Notes: generated by a model not told the origin, from the sequence alone. A stretch of DNA of 64,000 bases from an uncultured Saprospiraceae bacterium (GCA_937959275.1 CALGLU010000018.1:62001-126000); one strand, 5' to 3'. Positions 22,505 to 32,695 are shown, numbered from the stretch's first letter. Numbers and translations: made by a program.

Positions 22505-23260
22505 TTATCTGTTTCTTCTACCTCCACGGTCACCGCCTCTTCTATCTCCTCTTCTATCATTACCTCTTCTATCATTTCCTCTACCACGTCCGCCTTTTCG
22601 AGCATCAACTCCTACATTTGGAGATAAATCTCGTTTTCCTAAGACTTCACCTTTACAAATCCATACTTTAATACCAATCTTTCCGTAAACTGTTTGTGCC
22701 TCACTCAAAGCATAATCAATATCCGCTCTGAATGTATGCAATGGTGTTCTACCATCTTTAAACTCTTCACTTCGTGCCATCTCCGCACCATTCAATCGGC
22801 CACTGATTCTTATTTTAATCCCTTCGGCACCCGCTCTCATTGTTGATTGAATTGCCATCTTAATAGCTCTTCTAAAGTTCATTCTAGACTCTAATTGCTT
22901 AGCAACAGATTCTCCAACGATAGCAGCGTCTAATTCAGGCTTTCTTATCTCGATGATGTTAATTTGAACATCAGATCCAGTTAATTTTTTCAACTCTTCT
23001 CTCAATCGATCAACTTCTTGACCACCTTTCCCGATAATAATACCTGGGCGAGAGGTATGAATCGTAACTGTAATTCTTTTTAATGTACGTTCGATAACAA
23101 CTCGGGCTACACCGCCTTTATTAATCCTTGCTTTGATATAATTCCTGATCTTCTCATCCTCTACCACTTTTTCAGCAAAGTTCTTGCCACCAAACCAGTT
23201 GGAATCCCAACCTCTGATGATGCCTAATCTGTTACCTATTGGATTCGTTTTTTGACCCAT
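22505..23260 (-). CDS. rpsC: 30S ribosomal protein S3
   Basis: 251 residues. Part of the mRNA entry helicase site of the 30S head. [20 protein letters not shown], the KH-domain [17 protein letters not shown] and [12 protein letters not shown] are clear. The last ~30 residues are an Arg/Gly/Asp-rich low-complexity tail (repeated NDRRG), an extension over the basic S3 fold. Confidence 0.97.
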   Translation of the reverse strand: MGQKTNPIGNRLGIIRGWDSNWFGGKNFAEKVVEDEKIRNYIKARINKGGVARVVIERTLKRITVTIHTSRPGIIIGKGGQEVDRLREELKKLTGSDVQINIIEIRKPELDAAIVGESVAKQLESRMNFRRAIKMAIQSTMRAGAEGIKIRISGRLNGAEMARSEEFKDGRTPLHTFRADIDYALSEAQTVYGKIGIKVWICKGEVLGKRDLSPNVGVDARKGGRGRGNDRRGNDRRGDRRGGDRGGRRNR

Positions 23261-23281
23261 GTTTAGAGTTTAATCTATTTT

Positions 23282-23674
23282 TTATTCTTCTTCTGAAGCA
23301 CCGAGTACTTCAGCTTCGTTATCAATTGCAACACTATTTTCAACGACCACTATTAGGTGGTTTGTACGTTTTCTGATTCTATGAGCTCGGCCATGCGGTG
23401 CAGGGCGAATTCTCTTAAGCATTGTACCTTCATCAGAACGTATTTCTGATACGGTCAAATCATAGTCATCTGCGCTTAACGCCAGATTTGATTTTTGCTC
23501 CCAATTTGCTATTGCAGAAAGAAGAGCCTTCTCACACCATGTTCCACCTTCTCTCTTGGTGAATTTTAAAATATTCAATGCGTCGTTAATCTTCTTGCCC
23601 CTTATAGCATCAACTACCTGCCTCATTTTACGAGCCGACATTGGTATATTATTCAATTTTGCCTGTGCTTTCAT
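23282..23674 (-). CDS. rplV: 50S ribosomal protein L22
   Basis: 130 residues. Its beta-hairpin lines the exit tunnel, the site of macrolide-resistance changes in other bacteria. MSARKMRQVVDAIRGK and RIRPAPHGRAHRIRKRTNHL are diagnostic. It has a short acidic tail ending LGASEEE. Between rpsS and rpsC. Confidence 0.98.
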   Translation of the reverse strand: MKAQAKLNNIPMSARKMRQVVDAIRGKKINDALNILKFTKREGGTWCEKALLSAIANWEQKSNLALSADDYDLTVSEIRSDEGTMLKRIRPAPHGRAHRIRKRTNHLIVVVENSVAIDNEAEVLGASEEE

Positions 23675-23694
23675 CTTAATCTAAGTTTAGACAA

Positions 23695-23961
23695 TTACTT
23701 TCTGTTGCCAGAATGACCTTTAAAGTTTCTTGTTGGTGAAAATTCACCTAATTTATGACCTACCATATTCTCTGTTACGAAAACAGGAACGAATGTTTTT
23801 CCGTTGTGTACAGCAATCGTTTCACCAACCATGTCAGGAATTATCATAGATGATCTTGACCAAGTCTTAATGACTGATTTCTTTGTAGACGCTTTAGCCT
23901 TATTAAGCTTTTCTAAAAGCCTATGGTACACGTAAGGACCTTTTTTAAGTGATCTTGCCAT
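23695..23961 (-). CDS. rpsS: 30S ribosomal protein S19
   Basis: 88 residues. Head protein near the A-site finger bridge. [19 protein letters not shown] and the C-terminal [18 protein letters not shown] are diagnostic. Follows rplB by 12 bp. Confidence 0.98.
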   Translation of the reverse strand: MARSLKKGPYVYHRLLEKLNKAKASTKKSVIKTWSRSSMIIPDMVGETIAVHNGKTFVPVFVTENMVGHKLGEFSPTRNFKGHSGNRK

Positions 23962-23973
23962 TCTAGCTATTAT

Positions 23974-24804
23974 TTATTTATTACGCTTCTTCCTCCTTGT
24001 TATAATCAATTGGGACGAATACTTATTATTATTTCTGGTTTTTTGACCTTTGGCCATAATACCTGTTCTTGATCTTGGATGACCTCCTGAAGATTTACCT
24101 TCACCTCCACCCATTGGGTGATCTACTGGATTCATTGCTACGCCTCTTACTCTTGGTCTTCTTCCTAACCATCTCTTCCGACCTGCTTTTCCTAATACTT
24201 GTAATTGATGGTCTGTATTAGAAGTTGTACCCATGACAGCTCTGCAGCTCATCAATATTTTTCTTGTTTCACCAGAAGGCATTTTAACAATTGCATACTT
24301 TCCTTCTTTCCCCATCAATGTACCGTATGTACCTGCACTTCTAGCTATTGCCGCACCTTTACCTGGTGCCATCTCAATGGCGTGGATTGCAGATCCTAAT
24401 GGAATCTCATCAAGAAACAAGCAGTTACCATTTTCTGGGCTTACGCCTCTTCCTGATTTCACCTTATCTCCAACTACTATTTTATCAGGTGCTATGATAT
24501 ATGATTTCTCACCATCATCATATTGTAGCAATGCTATAAAAGCAGACCTGTTTGGGTCATACTGCAAGCTCATTACTTCTGCACTTCCTTCTTTACTTCT
24601 TTTAAAATCGATGACACGGTAACGCTTCTTGTGGCCACCACCAATATGTCTATTGGTCATTTTACCATCGTGGTTACGACCACCTGATTTTGTCATTTTT
24701 TTAAGCAAGGATTTTTCAGGCTTATCCCCTGATAAAACCGCAAAGTCATTTCCTAGCCTAAATCTCGTTCCCGGTGTTACCGGTTTGTATTTTTTAACTG
24801 GCAT
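23974..24804 (-). CDS. rplB: 50S ribosomal protein L2
   Basis: 276 residues. Needed for subunit joining and peptidyl-transferase function. The conserved histidine region MNPVDHPMGGGEGKSSGGHP and the N-terminal KKYKPVTPGTRFR are visible. Starts 9 bp after rplW. Confidence 0.98.
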   Translation of the reverse strand: MPVKKYKPVTPGTRFRLGNDFAVLSGDKPEKSLLKKMTKSGGRNHDGKMTNRHIGGGHKKRYRVIDFKRSKEGSAEVMSLQYDPNRSAFIALLQYDDGEKSYIIAPDKIVVGDKVKSGRGVSPENGNCLFLDEIPLGSAIHAIEMAPGKGAAIARSAGTYGTLMGKEGKYAIVKMPSGETRKILMSCRAVMGTTSNTDHQLQVLGKAGRKRWLGRRPRVRGVAMNPVDHPMGGGEGKSSGGHPRSRTGIMAKGQKTRNNNKYSSQLIITRRKKRNK

Positions 24805-24813
24805 CTTTAAAAA

Positions 24814-25107
24814 TTATATATCACCGAAGAAATCAATTTCTTCTCCTGCTGATAATTTCACAATAGCTTTCTTATATGCTGGCTTCATACCTTTCGTCAC
24901 ACCGCCTCTTGTATTTCTTGACTTTCGCTTTCCCGGCATAATCGCTGTATTTACAGAATCAACTGTCACATTATACATCTTCTCCACAGCTTTCTTAATC
25001 TCGATCTTGTTTGACTTTTTCGCGACTAAAAACGTATACTGAGTATTCGCTTCTGAAAGTATTTCAGTTTTCTCCGATATAATTGGCTTTATCAATATCT
25101 CTTTCAT
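24814..25107 (-). CDS. rplW: 50S ribosomal protein L23
   Basis: 97 residues. Docking site for trigger factor and SRP at the tunnel exit. IKPIISEKTEILSEANTQY and the NKIEIKKAVEKMYNVTVDSV segment are typical. 6 bp after rplD. Confidence 0.98.
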   Translation of the reverse strand: MKEILIKPIISEKTEILSEANTQYTFLVAKKSNKIEIKKAVEKMYNVTVDSVNTAIMPGKRKSRNTRGGVTKGMKPAYKKAIVKLSAGEEIDFFGDI

Positions 25108-25113
25108 TGGAGT

Positions 25114-25743
25114 TTATTTAGCGAGTATTTCTTTAATTTTATCTACAGCACTTTCTGTCAAGAATAATTTTTGAGCATTCAGTATACTGTAGGTATTTAA
25201 ATCTTTTGCAGCTATAACACCTGCTTTTTTACAATTACGGCTTGACAAGTACACATTTGAATCATGCTCTCCTGTCACTAGTAATGATTTAACATTATCT
25301 GCTTCATGCTGCTTAAGTACATTGAAGTAAGCACTAGTTTTTGGTTCATCGAATGTAAAATTCTCAAGCACGACGATAGATCCATCAGATATCTTAGATG
25401 AAAGAGCTGATGCTCGAGCTATGCGTTTCACATTTTTATTCAACTTGATCACATAGTTTCTCGGCTTTGGACCAAATACGCGACCACCACTTCTAAACAA
25501 TGGATTCTTTATAGATCCTGCACGTGCAGTACCTGTACCCTTTTGTCTTTTAATCTTTTTTGTCGATCCTGTGATCTCCCCTCTTTCTTTTGCTTTAGAA
25601 GTCCCTTGACGCTGATGTGCATTGTATTGCTTAACGGCAAGGTACACAGCATGCTCATTAGGCTCGACAGCAAAAATATCATCTGGTAAGTCTACCGACT
25701 TGCCTGTGCTGCTACCTTCTATATTATATATATCTATTTTCAT
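25114..25743 (-). CDS. rplD: 50S ribosomal protein L4
   Basis: 209 residues from the ATG at 25741-25743 (MKIDIYNIEG). The frame continues 11 codons into rplC, but that extension is not family-like. Lines the exit tunnel; in E. coli it also represses the S10 operon. The GEITGSTKKIKRQKGTGTAR and RSGGRVFGPKPR signatures are present. Confidence 0.96.
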   Translation of the reverse strand: MKIDIYNIEGSSTGKSVDLPDDIFAVEPNEHAVYLAVKQYNAHQRQGTSKAKERGEITGSTKKIKRQKGTGTARAGSIKNPLFRSGGRVFGPKPRNYVIKLNKNVKRIARASALSSKISDGSIVVLENFTFDEPKTSAYFNVLKQHEADNVKSLLVTGEHDSNVYLSSRNCKKAGVIAAKDLNTYSILNAQKLFLTESAVDKIKEILAK

Positions 25744-25750
25744 AGCTCTC

Positions 25751-26374
25751 TTACTTTTGTATGATAACGTATCCACCTTTATGGCCTGGAATCGCTCCTT
25801 TGATCAATAAAAGATTCTTGTCTGGAAATATCTTAACGACTTCTAAGTTCTTAGTTGTGACAGTAATACCACCAGTTCTTCCTGCCATCCTCATCCCCTT
25901 AATAACTTTTGATGGCGTAGAAGCTGCACCAATAGATCCTGGAGCACGCTGTCTGTTATGTTGACCGTGGGTAGCATCATTAACACCTTTAAAATTGTGT
26001 CTTTTGACAACACCTTGAAAGCCTTTACCTTTCGTTGTACCTGAAACATCTACAAAGTCACCCTCTGCAAAAAGCTCGTCGACTTTGACTAAGTCTCCAA
26101 TCGCTTTCTCTGCGAAATCAAAGTTTCTAAATTCTTTGACTTTACGCTTTGGTCCTGTACCGGCTTTCTTGAAGTGGCCAACTAGTGCTTGCGAAGAGTT
26201 TTTCTCTCTCTTATCGACAGCAGCTAATTGAACAGCATCATAGCCATCTGAATCCTGAGTCTTAACTTGCGTTACGACATTCGGTTCAGCTTCAACAACT
26301 GTACACGATATATTCTTACCAGCTTCATCAAAGATGCTGGTCATTCCTATTTTTTTTCCTATTAATCCGTTCAT
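25751..26374 (-). CDS. rplC: 50S ribosomal protein L3
   Basis: 207 residues. Early assembly protein reaching towards the peptidyl-transferase centre. [37 protein letters not shown] and [20 protein letters not shown] are diagnostic. A 94-bp gap to rpsJ contains the palindrome CCACATATGTGG but no perfect -7 box. Confidence 0.98.
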   Translation of the reverse strand: MNGLIGKKIGMTSIFDEAGKNISCTVVEAEPNVVTQVKTQDSDGYDAVQLAAVDKREKNSSQALVGHFKKAGTGPKRKVKEFRNFDFAEKAIGDLVKVDELFAEGDFVDVSGTTKGKGFQGVVKRHNFKGVNDATHGQHNRQRAPGSIGAASTPSKVIKGMRMAGRTGGITVTTKNLEVVKIFPDKNLLLIKGAIPGHKGGYVIIQK

Positions 26375-26468
26375 CTAACTGATTTTATTTAGGGATAGTA
26401 ATATACTACCACATCAGTATAAAATGCTGGCATTCCACATATGTGGCGCACCAAATGAAATAATCTAT

Positions 26469-26777
26469 TTAAGTAAGCTTAACTTGGATGTCAACTCCAC
26501 TAGGCAATTCCAGTTTAGACAAAGCGTCTACTGTCTTTTGCGTTGGCGTGTAAATCTCAATTAGCCTTTTGTGGGTCCTTAGCTGGAACTGCTCTCGAGA
26601 TTTTTTGTTGACGTGCGGGGATCGCAGTACGGTAAATACCTCTTTATCAGTTGGCAGCGGAATCGGACCAGTTATGACAGCGCCACTGTTGCGAACTGTC
26701 TTTACGATTTTCTCCGTTGATTTGTCCACCAAATTGTGGTCATACGAACGAAGTTTAATCCTGATTTTCTGATTCAT
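26469..26777 (-). CDS. rpsJ: 30S ribosomal protein S10 (NusE)
   Basis: 102 residues. Head protein of the 30S and, as NusE, part of the transcription antitermination complex with Nus[21 protein letters not shown] and [20 protein letters not shown] are diagnostic. First gene of the S10 cluster, with its own promoter about 40 bp upstream, and cut off from fusA by a terminator and 462 bp. Confidence 0.98.
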   Translation of the reverse strand: MNQKIRIKLRSYDHNLVDKSTEKIVKTVRNSGAVITGPIPLPTDKEVFTVLRSPHVNKKSREQFQLRTHKRLIEIYTPTQKTVDALSKLELPSGVDIQVKLT

Positions 26778-26816
26778 ACTCTATTTTATAATAAACTCTT
26801 TCTCTCAAAAGAGGCG

Positions 26817-26824
26817 CAAAGATA
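26817..26824 (-). promoter_or_regulatory. -7 box of the S10 operon promoter
   Basis: Minus strand TATCTTTG (TANNTTTG consensus), 40 bp before the rpsJ ATG, followed by CGCCTCTTTTGAGAG, which contains the small inverted repeat CTC-TTTT-GAG. No convincing -33 TTTG is seen at the usual distance. Confidence 0.6.
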
Positions 26825-27183
26825 CGTATAATTCAGACTAAATGTCGCATAATTTATCAGAAAAATTAAAAATGTTCAATGCTTGAAGCAATAAATATCT
26901 ATTTACTTGACAATGAACGAATTGTGACAAACTTTCTCGCAAATTATTTAGTCTATCAATTCATTTGGCGGATACTTAATTAAAGTACCGTTGTTATTCA
27001 AAATAAAAATAGCCTTGTTTAGTGATTGTCTGATTAAAAGCTATGATGTGCTCTTCTTACCATATACCAGATCATAGACAGTATTGACACCTAAAAACTC
27101 TATTAATTCCTATTTGCAACTATAAGGTGGGCTTAAAAGTCCATTCCTTCGTAAGGTCATCGAAGTGCCACATCACTTAAACT
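26825..27183. other. Gap between rpsJ promoter and fusA terminator
   Basis: About 360 bp of AT-rich sequence with no open frame of note, no tRNA and no tuf gene. I see no feature that I can support beyond the flanking promoter and terminator. Confidence 0.5.
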
Positions 27184-27212
27184 AAAAAAGGCGACCCAGA
27201 AAGGATCGCCTT
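27184..27212 (-). terminator. Rho-independent terminator after fusA
   Basis: On the minus strand AAGGCGATCC pairs with GGGTCGCCTT across a short loop, followed by TTTTTTAG. Located 28 bp beyond the fusA stop; it ends the str operon. Confidence 0.88.
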
Positions 27213-27239
27213 ATTATTTTAAATCAGTTGAACTATCAA

Positions 27240-29375
27240 TTAGACAGCAACCTCTCCTTTCGCTTTTGCAATCACTTCATCAGCAATACCTTTTGGTGCT
27301 GGTGCAAAGTGAGAAAACTCCATTGTGCTACTTGCACGACCAGATGTAATCGTCCGAAGGTCAGTTACATAACCAAACATCTGTGCTAATGGCACATCCG
27401 CTGATATAGATACTGCTCCGCCAGATCTAGGCTCTTGCCCCTTAGGTAAGCCTCTACGTCTATTTAGATCTCCGATCACTGCTCCTGTAAACTCTTCTGG
27501 AGTCACAACCTCTAGTTTCATGATAGGTTCTAGCAATACTGGCTTACATGCCTTAGCTGCAGCTCTAAATCCTTCCTTAGCACATAATTCAAAGGCAATT
27601 GGCTTTGAATCCACTGCGTGAGTAGAACCATCGTACAATTTCACTTTCATGCTATCAATGTTATACCCTGCAAGAATACCATTATCCATCATCGCATTAA
27701 AACCTTTAATGATTGATGGGAAGTATTCCTTAGGAATTGATCCACCATGAATTTTATTCTCAAACTGAAGTCTAACCTTTCCAGCTTTGTAATCATCAGA
27801 CTCAAGAAACTCACCATCTGCAGGCCCTAGCTCAAATTGCATCTGAGCAAACAAACCAGATCCACCTGATTGCTTTTTCAATCTCTCAGTATGATCGACT
27901 GTAGCGGTTAAGGCTTCTTTATAACTTACCTGAGGTGCTCCTTGATTACACTCAACTCCAAACTCTCTTCTTAATCGATCAACGATAATCTCCAAGTGAA
28001 GCTCACCCATCCCAGAAATAATGGTTTGGTTTGTGTCTTCATCGTATCTCACTTTAAATGTAGGATCCTCCTCAGCTAGTTTAGCTAAGCCCATGCCCAA
28101 CTTGTCCATGTCCTTTTGAGACTTTGGCTCAACAGCTACACCGATCACAGGATCAGGGAATACCATTGATTCAAACTGAATCGGTGAACCTTCAGCAGAT
28201 AATGTATCTCCGGTTCGAATATCTTTAAAACCTACACCCGCAGCAATGTCACCCGCTTCGACAACGTCGATTGGATTTTGCTTATTAGAGTGCATTTGAT
28301 ATAATCTTGATATTCTCTCCTTCTTACCAGTTCTATTATTTAGAATATAAGAACCAGCTTCTAGCTTTCCAGAGTATGTTCTAAAGAATGCTAATCGACC
28401 TACGTAAGGATCAGTAGCAATTTTAAAGGCTAAAGCTGAAAATGGCTCATCAACTGATGGATTTCTTTGCACTTCCTCTTCAGTATCTGGATTGATACCA
28501 GTCACAGCTCCTTTATCTATAGGTGAGGGACAATACGCACATACTGCATCCAATACTGCCTGAACGCCTTTATTTTTAAAAGCAGAACCACACATCATTG
28601 GTACAAACTTTAAATCCAAAACGGCACCACGCACAGCAGCTCTCATCTCTTCTTCTGTAATTGAGTCAGGATCTTCAAAGTACTTCTCCATCAACGTGTC
28701 ATCATACTCTGCGACAATTTCAAGCAATTTTGTTCTCCATTCATCAACAGTTTCTACTAAATCTTCTGGGATAGGAATTTCTTTGAATGTCATTCCCATA
28801 TCATCTTCATTCCAGACGATAGCTTTACCTGTAATTAGGTCAACGACGCCTTTAAACGTCTCTTCTGCACCAATCGGAATTTGCAATGGAATCGCAACGC
28901 TACCTAATTTATCTTTTACGTCTTTGACTACATTTAAGAAGTCAGCACCAGATCTGTCCATTTTATTGACAAAACCAATACGAGGTACATTATAGTTATC
29001 AGCAAGTCTCCAGTTCGTTTCAGATTGTGGTTCAACACCAGAAACAGCACAAAACAAGAATACTAGACCATCTAATACACGAAGTGATCGATTCACCTCA
29101 ACGGTGAAATCTACGTGACCCGGAGTATCAATGATATTCATAGCATAATCTTGGTCCTTCCATTTCCAAGATGTTTTTGTAGCAGCAGAAGTAATTGTTA
29201 TACCTCTTTCTTGCTCCTGCTCCATCCAATCCATTGTCGCAGCGCCATCGTGCACTTCGCCAATTTTGTGGGACATCCCTGTATAATAAAGGACTCTTTC
29301 TGTGGTTGTTGTTTTACCAGCATCAATATGAGCGGCTATACCAATATTTCTGGTAAACCTGAGATCATTTGCCAT
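27240..29375 (-). CDS. fusA: Elongation factor G
   Basis: 711 residues. GTPase that drives translocation of tRNA and mRNA. G1 [14 protein letters not shown]3 [10 protein letters not shown]4 NKMDRSGAD and the switch region RGITITSAA are intact. The C-terminal half has the domain IV and V motifs GEPRSGG-like [10 protein letters not shown] and [16 protein letters not shown]. Last gene of rpsL-rpsG-fusA. Confidence 0.98.
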   Translation of the reverse strand: MANDLRFTRNIGIAAHIDAGKTTTTERVLYYTGMSHKIGEVHDGAATMDWMEQEQERGITITSAATKTSWKWKDQDYAMNIIDTPGHVDFTVEVNRSLRVLDGLVFLFCAVSGVEPQSETNWRLADNYNVPRIGFVNKMDRSGADFLNVVKDVKDKLGSVAIPLQIPIGAEETFKGVVDLITGKAIVWNEDDMGMTFKEIPIPEDLVETVDEWRTKLLEIVAEYDDTLMEKYFEDPDSITEEEMRAAVRGAVLDLKFVPMMCGSAFKNKGVQAVLDAVCAYCPSPIDKGAVTGINPDTEEEVQRNPSVDEPFSALAFKIATDPYVGRLAFFRTYSGKLEAGSYILNNRTGKKERISRLYQMHSNKQNPIDVVEAGDIAAGVGFKDIRTGDTLSAEGSPIQFESMVFPDPVIGVAVEPKSQKDMDKLGMGLAKLAEEDPTFKVRYDEDTNQTIISGMGELHLEIIVDRLRREFGVECNQGAPQVSYKEALTATVDHTERLKKQSGGSGLFAQMQFELGPADGEFLESDDYKAGKVRLQFENKIHGGSIPKEYFPSIIKGFNAMMDNGILAGYNIDSMKVKLYDGSTHAVDSKPIAFELCAKEGFRAAAKACKPVLLEPIMKLEVVTPEEFTGAVIGDLNRRRGLPKGQEPRSGGAVSISADVPLAQMFGYVTDLRTITSGRASSTMEFSHFAPAPKGIADEVIAKAKGEVAV

Positions 29376-29405
29376 GTTATATATATTCTAAAAGTGAATG
29401 ATAAA

Positions 29406-29873
29406 TTAAGCTCTGAAGTGTGCGAAAGCCCTATTGGACTCTGCCATTCTATGTGTATCTTCTTTCTTCTTAACAGCGGCACCTTCGCCTTTACTTGCTG
29501 CTATGATTTCTGAAGATAATTTGTCAGCCATACCCTTTCCGCTTCTTAAGCGTGAGTATTTGATTAACCATTTCATCGCGACAGACATTTTACGTTCTGC
29601 TCGCAATTCAACTGGAATTTGGAAGGTAGCACCTCCTACACGTTTACTTCTAACTTCAACACCCGGCATGACTGTATCAATTGCCGCTTTCCAAATTTCA
29701 TGTGGGTTTTCACCAGTTTTTTCTTTTACGATGTCCATGGCATCATAAAATATCTGATACGAGGTGTTCTTTTTACCACTTTGCATCATATTATTAACAA
29801 ACTGAGTCACAAGCGTATCGTTAAATACTGGATCAGGTTGAATAATTCTCTTTTTAGGCTTTCTTTTCCTCAT
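29406..29873 (-). CDS. rpsG: 30S ribosomal protein S7
   Basis: 155 residues. Primary binder of the 16S 3' major domain. [20 protein letters not shown] and the [20 protein letters not shown] segment are diagnostic. Starts 3 bp after rpsL. Confidence 0.98.
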   Translation of the reverse strand: MRKRKPKKRIIQPDPVFNDTLVTQFVNNMMQSGKKNTSYQIFYDAMDIVKEKTGENPHEIWKAAIDTVMPGVEVRSKRVGGATFQIPVELRAERKMSVAMKWLIKYSRLRSGKGMADKLSSEIIAASKGEGAAVKKKEDTHRMAESNRAFAHFRA

Positions 29874-29876
29874 GGC

Positions 29877-30251
29877 TTATTTTTTTGGTCGCTTCGTACC
29901 GTATTTAGATCTAGATTGTAATCTGTCATTCACCCCTGCTGTATCTAAAGCTCCCCTGACAATTGTATATCGCACCCCAGGTAAATCTTTTACCCGTCCT
30001 CCTCTTAAAAGAACGATAGAGTGTTCCTGTAGATTATGACCTTCTCCAGGGATATAGGCAATAACCTCAATACCATTTGTCAACCTTACTTTGGCTACTT
30101 TTCTTAGCGCAGAGTTTGGTTTCTTAGGTGTAGTCGTGTAAACACGAGTACAAACACCCCGACGTTGAGGGCAAGAATCCAATGCTCTTGACTTGCTTTT
30201 CTGCACGATTTTCTTTCTGCCTTTTCGTACTAACTGGTTAATCGTTGGCAT
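29877..30251 (-). CDS. rpsL: 30S ribosomal protein S12
   Basis: 124 residues. Decoding-centre protein. [40 protein letters not shown] and the [17 protein letters not shown] loop are intact. The lysines associated with streptomycin sensitivity in other bacteria (in TPKKPNS and RVKDLPG) are the wild-type residues. First gene of the str operon. Confidence 0.98.
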   Translation of the reverse strand: MPTINQLVRKGRKKIVQKSKSRALDSCPQRRGVCTRVYTTTPKKPNSALRKVAKVRLTNGIEVIAYIPGEGHNLQEHSIVLLRGGRVKDLPGVRYTIVRGALDTAGVNDRLQSRSKYGTKRPKK

Positions 30252-30296
30252 ATAGTATAAGTTATATTAATAATCTACGTTTCTCAAAAAGAGCTG

Positions 30297-30327
30297 CAAA
30301 GGTACACACAATTATTAGATTGTCCAA
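30297..30327 (-). promoter_or_regulatory. Promoter of the str operon (rpsL)
   Basis: Minus strand has TTG (at 30325-30327), 20 bp, then TACCTTTG (30297-30304), matching the Bacteroidota TTG / TANNTTTG promoter with normal spacing. It is followed by CAGCTCTTTTTGAGA, again with a CTC-GAG inverted repeat in the start region. Confidence 0.7.
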
Positions 30328-30614
30328 TACAGATTTAGCTTTTTATAAGCATAAAACCAAGATTTATGTAACATTCGCTCTTGAATCTGGTAATCAGATA
30401 GTTATACGTGGTACTATAACCTGAATCTGGGTGATTGTGACGATTAAAAGTAACAAAAAGAGTGAAATTAGCCCCCATTCACTCATTGTTGGAATTAATA
30501 TCGGGCTTACCAATCTCTTCCTTTGGTCGAGCTTAATACTGCCTCAAGCACTAAATATCTAGTCGCGTTAAATTGTTCTTTTTCGCCTTCTCGTCGTTAC
30601 AGAATCGAAGACAT
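30328..30614. other. Gap between rpsL promoter and S74 gene
   Basis: No gene is seen. It holds a nested hairpin near 30390-30430 (CAGAT-GTTATA / TATAAC-ATCTG) without a T-run, and the left arm of a 21-bp inverted repeat (30537-30557). Confidence 0.5.
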
Positions 30615-30636
30615 TTATTTAGTGCTTGAGACAGTA
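30537..30636. repeat. 21-bp inverted repeat spanning the stop of the S74 gene
   Basis: Arms 30537-30557 and 30616-30636 are reverse complements with one mismatch that would be a G-U pair in RNA. Core of the right arm is TTTAGTGCTTGAGACAG. The loop is 58 bp. The right arm encodes the last codons of the S74 protein. No T-run follows, so a simple terminator is unlikely. Confidence 0.8.
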
Positions 30637-31970
30637 GTCCCTTTTTTTAGTTCTTTTTGAATTTGTGTCATGGTTGCTTCCAAATTTCGTGTATACTTTT
30701 CTTGTAATTTCAGTGCTTCAGATTGCTCAAGTATTAACTGTTGCAAATGATTAACTTGAGATTGCTGTTCTTGAATGGCTTTGATTAGAACAGGTATGAG
30801 TTCTTGGTAATTTATACCTAGCCGTTCTAGCTCTACTTTTTCCATGATCGTAGGAGACTCCTTTGTAAATTTGTAATCATGAGTTTTGACAACTTCTTTG
30901 ATCAGCGGTAAAACATCTTGAGCCACAAGGCCTAGTTTGGTTTCTCCTCGTGTGTCTCTGGTATAGGTAAAAGAGACGGGACTGAGTTTCATAATTTCAT
31001 TTAGTCCATAGGTCATCGCCTTTATGTTCGATTTTTCTCTTCTGTCAGAGGTTGTTACAAAAGCTTTAGCATACACATCATCCCAAGCTCTGTCCATGGT
31101 AGAATAGCCTAGGTCATAAGTATGGTGAATTAAAGGAGCAAAACCATTATTGATATTTGTTTCAGTAAGACCATCCAGCAAATATTCTCTAGATCCAATA
31201 CCAACAGCAGTACCGTCATTCGTACCATTATCAAAATCTGCTGCAAAATTGATCGTTGTTCCAGCAATGTTCGCTCCATCCCCAGCCAAGTCGGGATCAT
31301 CAGTCCCAAAGATCACAAGATCCCGATCCGCATCTAACCAAAATGCGTGTGATTGAGTTGTTGATTCTATTCTGAAATCATAATCCCCACCAGAATTATT
31401 GGCAATCACATGTCCATTGTTAAATACTGCAGCATATGCTGCCCCTTGTGTTGCGACCGCGGAAAAATATCCACCATAGGCATCACCTGTCCCAGAATGT
31501 ATCATAGAATTGAATGTACCATGTATATCAGAAGTATTAGATGCGTTGGTTCTGATTTCATTGATCACTCCATAAGCTGTTCCACTGAATGCATTAAAAA
31601 AATTTTTAAAGCCAAATTTTATATAGTTAGAGGATTCATTTAAGATAGTATTTGTCACTCCGGTAATGGCCCCATTATCACCTCCACTAAAATAATTTCT
31701 TATACCGGTCTTACTTCCTTGTTGTCCAGCAAAAAAATTATTGAGGCCAATACTTGTCCCATTATCCGACCTTTGAAATTGATTAAAATATCCATTGATG
31801 GTTGTATTATCACCACCATTGATAATTTGACGATCACCATATAAAATAGACGTATTTGCATTAGGGCTTTCAAGAATTTTTTCTACCATAATCCAATTAC
31901 TTTGCCCATCAACATTGGGCAGACTTACCAATAGCATGAAAAAGCTGATATACGTAGTCCAAAGTTTCAT
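30615..31970 (-). CDS. Secreted protein with C-terminal endosialidase chaperone (peptidase S74) domain
   Basis: 451 residues with a signal peptide (MKLWTTYISFFMLLVSLPNVDG). The middle is a low-complexity Gly/Asn/Ser/Thr region of irregular repeats (NNFFAG, RNYFSG, KNFFNA), perhaps a beta-structured stalk. From residue 308 lies an S74 intramolecular chaperone: SDRREK gives a Ser308/Lys313 pair in the position used for self-cleavage in phage endosialidases, then SPVSFTYT and GLVAQDVLPLI. The last ~60 residues are a coiled coil. In phages this domain trimerises tail fibres and cuts itself off. No phage genes are nearby, so this is probably a host surface protein (inference). Confidence 0.85.
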   Translation of the reverse strand: MKLWTTYISFFMLLVSLPNVDGQSNWIMVEKILESPNANTSILYGDRQIINGGDNTTINGYFNQFQRSDNGTSIGLNNFFAGQQGSKTGIRNYFSGGDNGAITGVTNTILNESSNYIKFGFKNFFNAFSGTAYGVINEIRTNASNTSDIHGTFNSMIHSGTGDAYGGYFSAVATQGAAYAAVFNNGHVIANNSGGDYDFRIESTTQSHAFWLDADRDLVIFGTDDPDLAGDGANIAGTTINFAADFDNGTNDGTAVGIGSREYLLDGLTETNINNGFAPLIHHTYDLGYSTMDRAWDDVYAKAFVTTSDRREKSNIKAMTYGLNEIMKLSPVSFTYTRDTRGETKLGLVAQDVLPLIKEVVKTHDYKFTKESPTIMEKVELERLGINYQELIPVLIKAIQEQQSQVNHLQQLILEQSEALKLQEKYTRNLEATMTQIQKELKKGTTVSSTK

Positions 31971-32242
31971 AATCCATTATTAGTGTTGGTTAATAAATAA
32001 TTTGATACTGAAGTTTATCCGAATATGACTCTGGACTATTAAACTAAGAAATTGTTTTCAAAAAGCATATTTATAGTTGAAAATTCCAACTACTATTCAA
32101 CGATTCAAATTATGGATACGAATTGCAAACTTTTAGAAAAAAAATACGCCGATAAAAATTGTAAGTAAAAATAATCAATGACTTTAAATAAATGCTTAGT
32201 CCATTTTAATTCTTGTTATGTTTATCTGAGATATAGAAAACT

Positions 32243-32695
32243 ATGAGCATTCAAATTAGAAAAGCCCAAGCTAAAGACATTAAAGCAGTTAGAGATTTAG
32301 TACATGAACTAGCCGTTTATGAAAACGAACCAGATGCGCTTAAAGCTGACTTAAATCATTATCATGAACAGTTCAAAGCTGGTTTATTTAATTGTATGGT
32401 GGCAGAACTCAACGGAGAGATAGTTGGCATGACCATCTACTACCTTCGCTTCTCTACCTGGCGTGGGAAAATGATGCACCTCGAGGATTTTTATGTACAG
32501 GACAAGCATCGACGTAAAGGCATTGGTCAAAAATTATTCGAAGCCTTTATAGAAGATTCAAAATCTCAGGAATGCAAAATGGTCATCTGGCAGGTGCTGG
32601 AATGGAATGATCTTGCTGTCGGATTTTATGACAAATACAATGCGATCTATGATAAAGAGTGGTGGAACTGCAAGTTATTTTTTGATGGGGAATAG
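32243..32695 (+). CDS. GNAT family N-acetyltransferase, diamine acetyltransferase-like
   Basis: 150 residues covering one complete GNAT domain that transfers acetyl from acetyl-CoA. The acetyl-CoA pyrophosphate loop is DKHRRKGIGQKLFEAF. FSTWRGKMMHLEDFYV and the ending VLEWNDLAVGFYDKYNA resemble spermidine/spermine or thialysine N-acetyltransferases. The substrate is not provable from sequence. Single gene; a weak stem (CAAACA/TGTTTG, about 32722-32738) follows it. Confidence 0.85.
   Translation: MSIQIRKAQAKDIKAVRDLVHELAVYENEPDALKADLNHYHEQFKAGLFNCMVAELNGEIVGMTIYYLRFSTWRGKMMHLEDFYVQDKHRRKGIGQKLFEAFIEDSKSQECKMVIWQVLEWNDLAVGFYDKYNAIYDKEWWNCKLFFDGE

Noticed and set aside
25744-25776. Longer L4 start overlapping rplC
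   Set aside because: The extra 11 codons run into rplC and do not look like L4; the ATG at 25743 gives the family start.
26375-26468. Promoter or riboswitch in the rplC-rpsJ gap
   Set aside because: Only a short palindrome (CCACATATGTGG) is visible, without a TANNTTTG box or conserved riboswitch features.
30615-31970. Prophage tail-fibre gene
   Set aside because: The S74 domain suggests it, but no phage genes, integrase or attachment sites lie nearby, and the protein has a signal peptide.
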